Positions 9,354 through 16,213 of a stretch of 64,000 nucleotides of DNA are shown here, piece after piece. Below the pieces are notes generated by a model. It worked only from the letters and a program-made list of their open reading frames with translations. It did not search any database and was not told where the DNA came from. Where the stretch lies: contig NZ_JANZNR010000002.1 of the NCBI RefSeq assembly GCF_025153525.1, positions 62,001 to 126,000 on the forward strand, in the 5' to 3' direction. Position numbers and translations under genes: made by a program. Every line of letters starts with the position of its first letter. Position 1 is the first letter of the stretch. The DNA is from Psychroserpens sp. SPM9 (lineage in GTDB: Bacteria; Bacteroidota; Bacteroidia; Flavobacteriales; Flavobacteriaceae).

Positions 9354-9372
9354 AAGGCAATAGTGCCTTTTT
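9354..9372 (+). terminator. Intrinsic terminator of the retron-like RNA
   Basis: AAGGCA (9354-9359), loop ATAG, TGCCTT (9364-9369) and then further Ts: a 6-bp stem with U-tract. It ends the RNA 20 bases before the 81-residue gene. It probably separates most of the non-coding RNA from the protein operon, with read-through or another start supplying the latter. Confidence 0.7.
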
Positions 9373-9391
9373 AATTAAAACCCAAAGATAT

Positions 9392-9637
9392 ATGCGTGAA
9401 GAAAGCAATTATCAGTACGTCGATGATCTCATACTAGGTATGAATACCATCCTTTCCGAGAGACGTTGTTCATTCTCGGACGAAGAAAAAGTTCATTTAA
9501 CTAATGCAATTAGGTATTTGGAAGATTCCAAGAAAAAAGGCAATAAAAAGCCAATTGATTGGAGTCTAATATTCAGAGGAATTGATTTACTCAGTAGAGT
9601 ATTTTCAAATTTTGATGACTTTAAGAACTTATTCTGA
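9392..9637 (+). CDS. Small orphan protein in the retron-like locus (81 residues)
   Basis: The frame is open from 9341, but an ATG there would lie inside the terminator, so the ATG at 9392 is preferred (product begins MREESNYQYVDD). The protein looks mostly helical: an acidic first helix, a Cys in ERRCSFSDEE, a Lys-rich turn (SKKKGNKKP), then an amphipathic helix (DWSLIFRGIDLLSRVF) and an acidic-aromatic end. No signal peptide or clear membrane helix. I do not recognise a family. Its place between the RNA and the HTH-RT pair suggests it belongs to the system, possibly as effector or accessory; that is inference. Confidence 0.6.
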   Translation: MREESNYQYVDDLILGMNTILSERRCSFSDEEKVHLTNAIRYLEDSKKKGNKKPIDWSLIFRGIDLLSRVFSNFDDFKNLF

Positions 9638-9672
9638 CCCGACACCCCTTAATTTTTTTAAAACAGTACTAT

Positions 9673-9966
9673 ATGGATTTAGGACTAGCAATCAAGTCAA
9701 TAAGAAAGCAAAAAGGTTTAAAACAAACCGAATTTGCTCAACTTTGTGATATAACGCAAGCGTATTTATCTCAAATAGAAAATAATAATAAAGAACCTAA
9801 TCTTTCTACATTGAAAGTAATTTCTAATAATTTAGAAACACCTTTACCAATATTGTTTTTTCTTTCTATTGATAGCGAAGATATTAGCCCAGAGAAAAAA
9901 GAAGCGTTTAAAATAATTGCTCCATCTGTGAAATCACTGATTAATCAATTTTTTGCAACTCAATGA
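9673..9966 (+). CDS. XRE/Cro-type helix-turn-helix protein of the retron-like locus
   Basis: 97 residues. Residues about 4-58 form a lambda-Cro/XRE HTH (LAIKSIRKQKGLKQTEFAQL, then TQAYLSQIENNNKEPNLSTL), followed by a helical tail of about 35 residues (ISPEKKEAFKIIAPSVKSLI) that could mediate dimerisation or partner binding. Its TGA stop overlaps the RT start (ATGA at 9963-9966), so the two are translationally coupled. Retrons pairing the RT with a small HTH protein are known (type VI in the published scheme, from memory). It may be an autoregulator, the toxic effector, or an antitoxin-like partner; the sequence does not decide. Confidence 0.85.
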   Translation: MDLGLAIKSIRKQKGLKQTEFAQLCDITQAYLSQIENNNKEPNLSTLKVISNNLETPLPILFFLSIDSEDISPEKKEAFKIIAPSVKSLINQFFATQ

Positions 9967-10796
9967 TCCGTACTACTAAACATTTAGCGTATACACTAAA
10001 AGTAGATTTCAAAGAAATTGAATCAATTATTAAGAATATAGATAACTTCTATAGGGAGAAAATAGAAATTAAGACAGATAAATTCGGAAAACCAAAACTT
10101 GACGCTCAAGGAATTCCAAAAAAAAGAATAATTCATCCAAGTAAAAAAAGGCTAAAAATTATTCAAAAAAGAATTCATCGAAATATTTTAAATAAAATAG
10201 AAATGCCTAGTTATGCATATGGAGCTGTAAAGAAAAAAGACAATGTAGACAATGCAAAAAAACATCTAGGTAAAAAGTACAAATTCACTACTGATTTAAA
10301 AGATTTTTTTCCCTCAATTAAAAATGAGGCTGTTTTTAAAATGTTTGTTAGTCAAGGATTTTCTCCAACAGTGGCAAGAATTCTAACACAACTAACAACA
10401 TATAAAGGACAAATCCCTCAAGGAGCACCTACATCCTCCACTCTTGCAAATTTGGTTTTTATCAAAACGGGAGACATTTTAAATAAGTTTGCTAAAAATA
10501 ATGGTGCTACTTTCACTTCATTTGTTGATGATATGACTTTTTCGTCCGCAAAAGATTTTAAAAACAAAATTCCAGAGATTCTGAAAATAATTACTTTAGA
10601 TTATAAGATCAGTCACAAAAAGACTAATTATTCTCGAAACCCAAATGTAACAGGTTTGCACGTTATGAATAACCATTTAGAACTTCCGAAATCATTTAAG
10701 GAAAAATTAGCCTCGACTGAAGGAAAGTCTCCTCAACAAATTGCTGGCCTTTTACTCTATAAAGAAAAAGTAGATAGATCAAATAAAGGAAAATAG
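9963..10796 (+). CDS. Retron-type reverse transcriptase
   Basis: 277 residues, a little short for retron RTs (about 300). It carries the two retron hallmarks: region X NAxxH as NAKKH (97-101) just before the RT3 motif TTDLKDFFPSI (Asp111), and region Y VTG (229-231) in NVTGLHVMNN. QGAPTSS (153-159) is the RT4 motif. The catalytic box is FVDD (187-190), with Phe where most retrons have Tyr. The N-terminal RT0-RT2 part (RIIHPSKKRLKIIQKRIHRN) is present; the C-terminal thumb is basic and short. It should prime cDNA synthesis from a 2'-OH of the upstream structured RNA. The gene is AT- and Lys-rich compared with the flanking housekeeping genes, and its start overlaps the HTH gene. Confidence 0.93.
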   Translation: MIRTTKHLAYTLKVDFKEIESIIKNIDNFYREKIEIKTDKFGKPKLDAQGIPKKRIIHPSKKRLKIIQKRIHRNILNKIEMPSYAYGAVKKKDNVDNAKKHLGKKYKFTTDLKDFFPSIKNEAVFKMFVSQGFSPTVARILTQLTTYKGQIPQGAPTSSTLANLVFIKTGDILNKFAKNNGATFTSFVDDMTFSSAKDFKNKIPEILKIITLDYKISHKKTNYSRNPNVTGLHVMNNHLELPKSFKEKLASTEGKSPQQIAGLLLYKEKVDRSNKGK

Positions 10797-10935
10797 CCAG
10801 TTACCAACAACGTGTATAATTAATTGCTAGTGTTGGCTAAGCGCAGGATTTTTTCTCACAATTTACTATATTGCTTATCAAAGAATAACAGCGTACTTGT
10901 GCGCAACTAACCATGTATGTAAACGTTAGAGTTAC
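10794..10935. repeat. Palindromic element at the 3' flank of the retron-like locus
   Basis: Starting at the RT stop codon, TAGCCA (10794-10799) pairs with TGGCTA (10834-10839) and CCAACA (10804-10809) with TGTTGG (10831-10836). Further on GCGTAC/GTGCGC (10891-10904) forms a hairpin. The ends carry related inverted cores: AACGT within CAACAACGTGTATA near 10807, and AACGTT at 10922-10927. From memory, elements beginning CAACAACGTGTATAA and ending in an inverted AACGTTGT recur at accessory-gene boundaries in flavobacterial genomes, so this may mark the edge of the inserted cassette. It could also end transcription (T6 at 10849-10854, 10 bases after the outer stem). Confidence 0.5.
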
Positions 10936-10957
10936 TACGCTTCTAAAACAAGATTTA

Positions 10958-12298
10958 TTAATCGCAGCCCATATCTTGAGATGACATGCTATCTGCATTA
11001 GGAAAACAATAGCCTGTTGGTAAGGCGTCTGGAACATAGCGTTGTAAATTGCTGTCGTATAAAGCATGCTCTAAAAAAGCCGTAATAGCATCAATATCAT
11101 CATCCGATAAATTAAGCGGTGCAAACAACGGAGAAATTTGAGTTAATGGCACGTCTTGATTTTCAATAACAGCATTGTTTTTATAACGAATAACTTCTTC
11201 AATAGAGTGGAAACTTCCGCCATGACCAAAAAAAGCGACATCTTTTAAATTATAAAGCTGTGGTGTTTTAAACTTATAGTCATCTTCAGGATTTCCTGTA
11301 AATCCACCACGTCCACGTTTTGTTGCGTCATCAATAAGTGTCAGTATGTTTTCACCAGCCAAATCATTCATTCCTAAAGCATAAAAATTCATATCGTTTA
11401 AAGCCGGTCCTGAATGGCAAGAAAAGCATTTTGCGTCGTCAAAAAATAGTAAGGCTCCCTTAGTTTCTTGAGCATTCATTGCATTTTGATTGCCATTTAA
11501 CCATTGCTGAAATGGTGCCTGATTAGGTAATAAGGTACGTTCATAGGCAGCAATAGCTAGTCCTGCATTTACTTTTGAATACCGCTCAGATACAGGCACA
11601 TCTGGAAAAGCTTCATCAAACATCGTTTTATAATCAGAATTTAAAACAAAGTCTTCATTAATCACTAATCTATGCACATCTAAACCTGCAATAGCTTGAA
11701 TTTCCACACCTTCAAAGCCTAAATTATTAACTTCTTTTGGTGTTCCAACAGTCCAATTAGCATCTGTACCTTGATTGGTTCCAGTACCACCAAATTGACC
11801 ATTCCAAAGCATAACATCTTGATAGGCTACATTAAGTGCACTTGGTGATCTAATAGGTTGTACATCTAAGTCAGCTTCAGCGTACATGCTATTTTTAAAT
11901 CGGCCTTCTCCATGAATTCCAAAACCCATTCCGCCTTCACCTATACCTTGTAAGATTCCACTTTGAAAACCTGCTTGGGCGTGATGACAACTTGCACAAG
12001 AATAGGTATGCATACCTTCTTCCATAGTTGGATTTTCTGCAAGACCTGTTTCATGAAACAGCATTTTACCTAATTCGACTTTAGCTTCGGTAAGCGGATT
12101 ATTAATATCGTTAGGAATCAAACTAAAATCTGTTGCTAAAGGCTGAATTAATGCCGCCTTTGAACCATAAAGTTCTACGATTCTATTTTCTAAGAGATCT
12201 TGTGACGGAATAGTCACATAATTATCATCATCAGACGCACAAGACATAAGTGTAAACAAAGCGCCAACAACATATGCTGATATTTGTAATTTTTTCAT
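10958..12298 (-). CDS. Di-haem cytochrome c peroxidase / MauG-family lipoprotein
   Basis: The start is placed at the ATG at 12298, giving a signal with lipobox LMSC (Cys20); the in-frame ATG 36 bases upstream would spoil it. The product is 446 residues. Two haem c sites, CASCH (101-105) and CFSCH (about residue 295), fit the bacterial di-haem peroxidase/MauG fold. Conserved surroundings include LGKMLFHET, SCASCHHAQAGF, RSPSALNVAY and KTPQLYNLKDVAFFGHGG. It acts at the outer membrane or periplasm, reducing peroxide or oxidising a protein or small substrate with electrons from cytochrome c. The neighbour downstream of the retron element is otherwise unrelated. Confidence 0.9.
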   Translation of the reverse strand: MKKLQISAYVVGALFTLMSCASDDDNYVTIPSQDLLENRIVELYGSKAALIQPLATDFSLIPNDINNPLTEAKVELGKMLFHETGLAENPTMEEGMHTYSCASCHHAQAGFQSGILQGIGEGGMGFGIHGEGRFKNSMYAEADLDVQPIRSPSALNVAYQDVMLWNGQFGGTGTNQGTDANWTVGTPKEVNNLGFEGVEIQAIAGLDVHRLVINEDFVLNSDYKTMFDEAFPDVPVSERYSKVNAGLAIAAYERTLLPNQAPFQQWLNGNQNAMNAQETKGALLFFDDAKCFSCHSGPALNDMNFYALGMNDLAGENILTLIDDATKRGRGGFTGNPEDDYKFKTPQLYNLKDVAFFGHGGSFHSIEEVIRYKNNAVIENQDVPLTQISPLFAPLNLSDDDIDAITAFLEHALYDSNLQRYVPDALPTGYCFPNADSMSSQDMGCD

Positions 12299-12441
12299 TT
12301 TGATTGGTTTAATAGCTTCTGAAAAGTAAACCAAAATAAAAATTTAATTAAAAATAATAGATTAACAGTCCTTTTAATAGTTCAGATAAGTCTCTGTAAG
12401 ATAAAATGTTAACTTTTACAGATTAAAGAACCGTACAACTT

Positions 12442-13776
12442 TTAAGCTCTTGCTTCAAACCTTAAAAAGCCGTTTTTGGGTTTCAATGTAATTAAAGGTG
12501 TGATTTCAATCCTTTCAAAATCGGGATGTATTTTAAATTTAGAAACCAATTGGGTCACCGCAATAATCATTTCAAACATGGCGAAGTTATTTCCAATACA
12601 TTTTCTTGGTCCAGCACCAAAAGGAAAATATTGCGATGAAAATTTTCGGCCACCTTCAGCAAAACGTTCTGGTAAAAAAGTATTGGGTTGATCCCATAAT
12701 TTAGGATGACGATGAATCTCATACACCGAAAACAACAAGTTTGAACCGGCTTTAAAATGCATATCGTTAAACGCGTCATCATGAATATTAACACGATCAA
12801 TAAAATATGCAGGCGGATATAATCGCATGGATTCTTCGATGACCTGCTGACAAACTTTTGAAGCCATTACACGGCTCATCAGATCGGTTGTAGATTGGTT
12901 GACTTCTGTAATTTCTTCAAATAGCTTCTCTTGCCACTCTGGATGTAAGGCTAAAAGCTGACATGTAAACGTTAGCGCGTTTGAGGTTGTTTCGTGACCT
13001 GCTGTGAATAAAATTAGAATTTCGTCAATGAGTTGTTCTTCATCCATTGCATTGCCGTCATCATAGCGCGCATCTAACAACATGTCTAACAAATCATTTT
13101 CTTTGCATTTAGAAACACGTCTTTCATTGACTATTCGCTTTAAAATATCACGTGCCTCTCTCGTTAAACCTAAGTACTTTTCAATTTTACCACTGGCTTT
13201 AAACCACCAGCCTAAATACGGTTGCCTAAGTTCTTTCACCATCATTTTTTGAGCTGCTTCGGTAATGTATTGAAGTCGGTTAATATCATCTTGATTTGCA
13301 GCACTACTGAATAAAGATTTTACAACCGTTTGAAATGCCAAATCATTTAGAATAGGAAATATATCAATAACTGTATCTGTTTCGATACGTTTATATTCTG
13401 AAAGAATAGCATTTTGAATAGACGCTAATAAATTTTCAAGTTGTTTTTTATGAAAGGCAGGCTGGATAAGTTTTCGTTGTTTTTTCCAATGCTCGCCTTC
13501 TGAAGTCAATAAACCTTTCCCTACATATTTGGCTAAATCTTCGGTTTGGATTTTAGATTTTACATAGTTTTTCTGATGCTTCTGAAGCACATATTCGGCA
13601 AAAGCAGCATCTCTGGAAAAAAAAACAACAGTATTGAACCCTACTTTCAATCTAAAAACATCGCCTAGGTTTTCAAAATTTTGGGCATGAAATGGCAGCG
13701 GATTTTTAAGTATTTCAAACGAATGCTTTATAAATCTGGTTAAAGGAACTGTAGGTATTTGTTTGTATGTATTCAT
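12442..13776 (-). CDS. Cytochrome P450
   Basis: 444 residues with the complete P450 signature set: I-helix oxygen-binding AGHETTSNAL, K-helix ExxR as ESMRLYPPAY, the meander FLPERF, and the haem-thiolate loop FGAGPRKCIGNNF with its Cys. There is no N-terminal membrane anchor, as for soluble bacterial P450s, and no fused reductase, so it needs separate ferredoxin and reductase partners not encoded here. The closest style is the CYP102/CYP4-like fatty-acid or terpenoid hydroxylases; the substrate is not clear. It stands alone between the di-haem peroxidase gene and ruvB. Confidence 0.93.
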   Translation of the reverse strand: MNTYKQIPTVPLTRFIKHSFEILKNPLPFHAQNFENLGDVFRLKVGFNTVVFFSRDAAFAEYVLQKHQKNYVKSKIQTEDLAKYVGKGLLTSEGEHWKKQRKLIQPAFHKKQLENLLASIQNAILSEYKRIETDTVIDIFPILNDLAFQTVVKSLFSSAANQDDINRLQYITEAAQKMMVKELRQPYLGWWFKASGKIEKYLGLTREARDILKRIVNERRVSKCKENDLLDMLLDARYDDGNAMDEEQLIDEILILFTAGHETTSNALTFTCQLLALHPEWQEKLFEEITEVNQSTTDLMSRVMASKVCQQVIEESMRLYPPAYFIDRVNIHDDAFNDMHFKAGSNLLFSVYEIHRHPKLWDQPNTFLPERFAEGGRKFSSQYFPFGAGPRKCIGNNFAMFEMIIAVTQLVSKFKIHPDFERIEITPLITLKPKNGFLRFEARA

Positions 13777-13838
13777 TACGTAATCTCCTTTGTTCGTAAA
13801 ATGAGATTCTGAAACAAGTTCAGAACGACGTCAGTTTA

Positions 13839-14861
13839 TTAAAACAATCCGCCTTGAGTTGGCCCTTTTATTTTACCAAGATGTCTGTAAGCTAACTCCG
13901 TGACTTCGCGACCACGAGGTGTTCTCATGATAAATCCTTGCTGAATTAAAAAGGGTTCATACACCTCTTCTATTGTTTCGGCACTTTCGCTAACTGCAGT
14001 AGCTAAAGTTGTAATGCCTACAGGACCACCTTTAAATTTATCGATAATAGTTTCTAGAATCTTATTATCCATTTCGTCCAGGCCATGAGCATCTACATTA
14101 AGAGCTTCAAGTGCAAATTTTGCAATCTTGATATCAATGTTTCCGTTGCCTTTTATTTGGGCAAAATCACGAACGCGACGCAATAAGGCATTAGCTATTC
14201 TGGGTGTGCCACGGCTACGTCCTGCTATTTCCACAGCTGCTTCCATAGAGATGGGCACATTTAAAATTGATGCGCTACGTTGTACAATAGTTGTTAGTAA
14301 TTTGGTGTTGTAATATTGAAGTCTGCTTTGAATCCCAAAACGAGCGCGCATAGGAGACGTTAATAATCCCGATCGGGTTGTCGCTCCAACGAGTGTAAAG
14401 GGGTTCAAATTAATTTGAACGGTTCGGGCATTGGGTCCAGACTCGATCATGATGTCGATTTTATAATCTTCCATTGCAGAGTATAGGTACTCTTCGACTA
14501 TCGGACTTAAGCGATGAATTTCATCAATAAACAGAACATCACGTTCATCGAGATTAGTTAATAAACCAGCGAGATCACCTGGTTTGTCTAAAACAGGTCC
14601 TGAGGTCACTTTTATCCCTACGTTGAGTTCGCTTGCTAAAATGTGTGCTAAGGTGGTTTTTCCTAATCCTGGAGGACCATGAAATAAAGTATGGTCTAAA
14701 GCTTCATCTCTTCCATTGGCGGCCTGAACAAAAATTTGAAGATTTTCCAACACTTGATCCTGGCCTGTGAAATCATCAAAGGATAAGGGTCTTAATTTTT
14801 TTTCTACGTCCAGTTCTTCAGGAGAAAAATTATCGTTTGTTGGATCTAGGTTTTCGTTCAT
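13839..14861 (-). CDS. ruvB: Holliday junction branch migration helicase RuvB
   Basis: 340 residues, normal length. Walker [13 protein letters not shown], Walker [14 protein letters not shown], sensor 1 [12 protein letters not shown] and the arginine finger region MRARFGI are intact, followed by the winged-helix DNA-binding domain ([29 protein letters not shown]). RuvB forms hexameric rings that pump DNA through the RuvA-bound Holliday junction during recombination. ruvA and ruvC are not nearby, which is common in Bacteroidota. Two small lipoprotein genes lie upstream on the same strand. Confidence 0.97.
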   Translation of the reverse strand: MNENLDPTNDNFSPEELDVEKKLRPLSFDDFTGQDQVLENLQIFVQAANGRDEALDHTLFHGPPGLGKTTLAHILASELNVGIKVTSGPVLDKPGDLAGLLTNLDERDVLFIDEIHRLSPIVEEYLYSAMEDYKIDIMIESGPNARTVQINLNPFTLVGATTRSGLLTSPMRARFGIQSRLQYYNTKLLTTIVQRSASILNVPISMEAAVEIAGRSRGTPRIANALLRRVRDFAQIKGNGNIDIKIAKFALEALNVDAHGLDEMDNKILETIIDKFKGGPVGITTLATAVSESAETIEEVYEPFLIQQGFIMRTPRGREVTELAYRHLGKIKGPTQGGLF

Positions 14862-14939
14862 CTTTAGTTCCTAAAAAAACAGGAAAGTTCACTTTTGTTA
14901 AACTGCAAATCTATTTAGTTCAAATTTAATAATAAGAAT

Positions 14940-15392
14940 TTACATTATAGTCATTTTTTGTATTGAACCATCTTCATCTACAATAAATGATAATCCTTTT
15001 GAACCAACCCAGTTTTGTAAGTTATTAGATGGTTTCTCTAAAATTGAAAACTCTGCATCTTCAGAAGGAACAATTGGTATAAAATAATCCTCTGATAACC
15101 TCAAAAATCTATTGGTTAATCTCATATACTGTTCATTTTTATAATAATCGTCACAACTATTGAAATGAATAGTAAAGCGTTCCTTGAAACCATAAATAGC
15201 TACAAACTGTTTTTTTAAATTATACTTGTCTGCATTTGAGTTCATACTTGCTGCTTCAAAATATTCAATTATGTATTCAGAATGTTTATTATCTAACTCA
15301 TAAATTATGCGGTCATCATTACTATTTCTATGGTCTGTATGACATGAAAATAGAACCATCAAAATCATTAAAGAATATAGGTGTTTCGACAT
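14940..15392 (-). CDS. Small lipoprotein of unknown function
   Basis: 150 residues with a short signal and lipobox VLFSC (Cys17), then a polar mature domain with Tyr-rich, Asp-rich strands and no recognised family. The ending (SFIVDEDGSIQKMTIM) is strand-like. Its neighbour upstream is another small lipoprotein gene, separated by a terminator, so they are probably separate transcripts. Location: membrane-anchored, inner or outer leaflet not decidable. Confidence 0.7.
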   Translation of the reverse strand: MSKHLYSLMILMVLFSCHTDHRNSNDDRIIYELDNKHSEYIIEYFEAASMNSNADKYNLKKQFVAIYGFKERFTIHFNSCDDYYKNEQYMRLTNRFLRLSEDYFIPIVPSEDAEFSILEKPSNNLQNWVGSKGLSFIVDEDGSIQKMTIM

Positions 15393-15405
15393 ATATCAAA
15401 TATAA

Positions 15406-15437
15406 CTAAAAAGCCTTTCGCGTTAGATGAAAGGCTT
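15406..15437 (-). terminator. Intrinsic terminator after the Cys-rich lipoprotein gene
   Basis: AAGCCTTTC (15411-15419) and GAAAGGCTT (15429-15437) form a 9-bp stem with a 9-base loop; on the minus strand it is followed by TTTTTAG. It lies 37 bases past the stop of the 15474-15974 gene. Confidence 0.8.
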
Positions 15438-15473
15438 ACTAAAAAAATTTTAAAATATATGGATATTTAACTC

Positions 15474-15974
15474 CTATTCAAATCCTGTCGTAGATCGTTT
15501 ACAGTCATTGGTTGGTCCTCCAGGAAGGCTTTGGTAACGCGTGCATTTAGTACAATAATCCCCATCTGGCAAACACCCACAACAACTCGCACAAGCTGTT
15601 GATGTACATACAGTATTACCAGTTCTATACTCATTATCAGAATTTTTTATCAATGCGATAGTAGATACTTGCATATCCTTACCATAAAAACGCAAATAAT
15701 TCTTGCTATGAATAGTAATTACTTTACAATATTGTGGCTCTATTTCCAAATCAGCAATAGCTATATACTTTCGAAAAGATGCCATAATTTTTTCATCACT
15801 GACATCAAGTTTAACTTTTCCATCCTTTTCATATCCTATTTTACTGTTAGTTAGTCTTTTGAAACTTAGTTCTTCTTTAACTGATGATTCTGTGGAAATA
15901 CGACTATCATCTTCTTTTCCACAAGAAAATAACAAGAAGACCATAACCGCTAATAAACTAAATGTACTTTTCAT
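15474..15974 (-). CDS. Lipoprotein with cysteine-rich C-terminus
   Basis: 166 residues. Signal peptide and lipobox LLFSC (Cys18) are followed by a linker and a beta-type domain. The last 45 residues hold eight cysteines, including CASCCGC and CTKC, spaced like a disulfide knot or a metal site. No haem CxxCH motif is present. I do not recognise the family. Because the N-terminus carries an outer-envelope lipoprotein signal, disulfides are more likely than a zinc site. Its own terminator follows, so it is probably monocistronic. Confidence 0.7.
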   Translation of the reverse strand: MKSTFSLLAVMVFLLFSCGKEDDSRISTESSVKEELSFKRLTNSKIGYEKDGKVKLDVSDEKIMASFRKYIAIADLEIEPQYCKVITIHSKNYLRFYGKDMQVSTIALIKNSDNEYRTGNTVCTSTACASCCGCLPDGDYCTKCTRYQSLPGGPTNDCKRSTTGFE

Positions 15975-16160
15975 AATAATCTGATTCTTAGATATTTATA
16001 AAATTATAAAAAAAACCGATATAAACTAATTTCCACATATTAATTTTATAATTCGTCTTCTGTGAGATCTGGAATCTTTTGTCGCATTAGAATCAGATTC
16101 TTCTTCCTAACATTTACTATCAGGAGTCAGAATGACAAAGCAGTCAAAACAAATATAAAC

Positions 16161-16193
16161 AAAAAGCCTTTCGATAGTTACGAAAGGCTTTTT
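16161..16193 (-). terminator. Intrinsic terminator of the ACIII-oxidase operon
   Basis: A 13-bp perfect stem, AAAAAGCCTTTCG (16161-16173) with CGAAAGGCTTTTT (16181-16193), loop of 7. It lies 21 bases beyond the coxA stop and has a U-tract on the minus strand. The stem shares AAGCCTTTC/GAAAGGCTT with the terminator at 15411-15437. The rest of the 15975-16213 gap shows nothing else. Confidence 0.85.
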
Positions 16194-16213
16194 CAATATT
16201 TTATATATAAATC

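Larger units (their letters stand above)
9002..9372 (+). ncRNA. Retron-like structured RNA (candidate msr-msd)
   Basis: A non-coding block of about 370 nt between the promoter at 8966-8995 and the intrinsic terminator at 9354-9372. Its core is closed by a 16-bp inverted repeat (9027-9042 with 9319-9334, one G-U pair), the arrangement of retron a1/a2. After a1 come short hairpins as in an msr: 9052-9067 (GTGTA/TACAC) and 9068-9082 (AACCA/TGGTT). Further hairpins are at 9130-9154 (CTGTTTC/GAAACAG), 9156-9167 (TGAA/TTCA), 9219-9242 and 9241-9258. The AGCG/CGCT pair of 9101-9131 closes a three-way junction holding CTCT/AGAG and TTAC/GTAA. I found no single long msd hairpin; a 7-bp pairing of 9097-9103 with 9268-9274 is possible. 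The reverse transcriptase gene lies about 600 bases downstream. The msr-msd identity is inferred from RT type and the a1/a2 pair. Confidence 0.7.

Noticed and set aside
9002-9372. The structured RNA as tmRNA, RNase P RNA, 6S RNA or a group II intron
   Set aside because: None of the expected conserved blocks (tmRNA ends with tag frame, GAGGAAAGTCC of RNase P, domain V of group II introns) is present, and the linked RT has retron motifs without a maturase domain.
9341-9391. Longer start of the small retron-locus gene at 9341
   Set aside because: The extra 17 codons would overlap the terminator stem and the end of the structured RNA; the ATG at 9392 avoids this.
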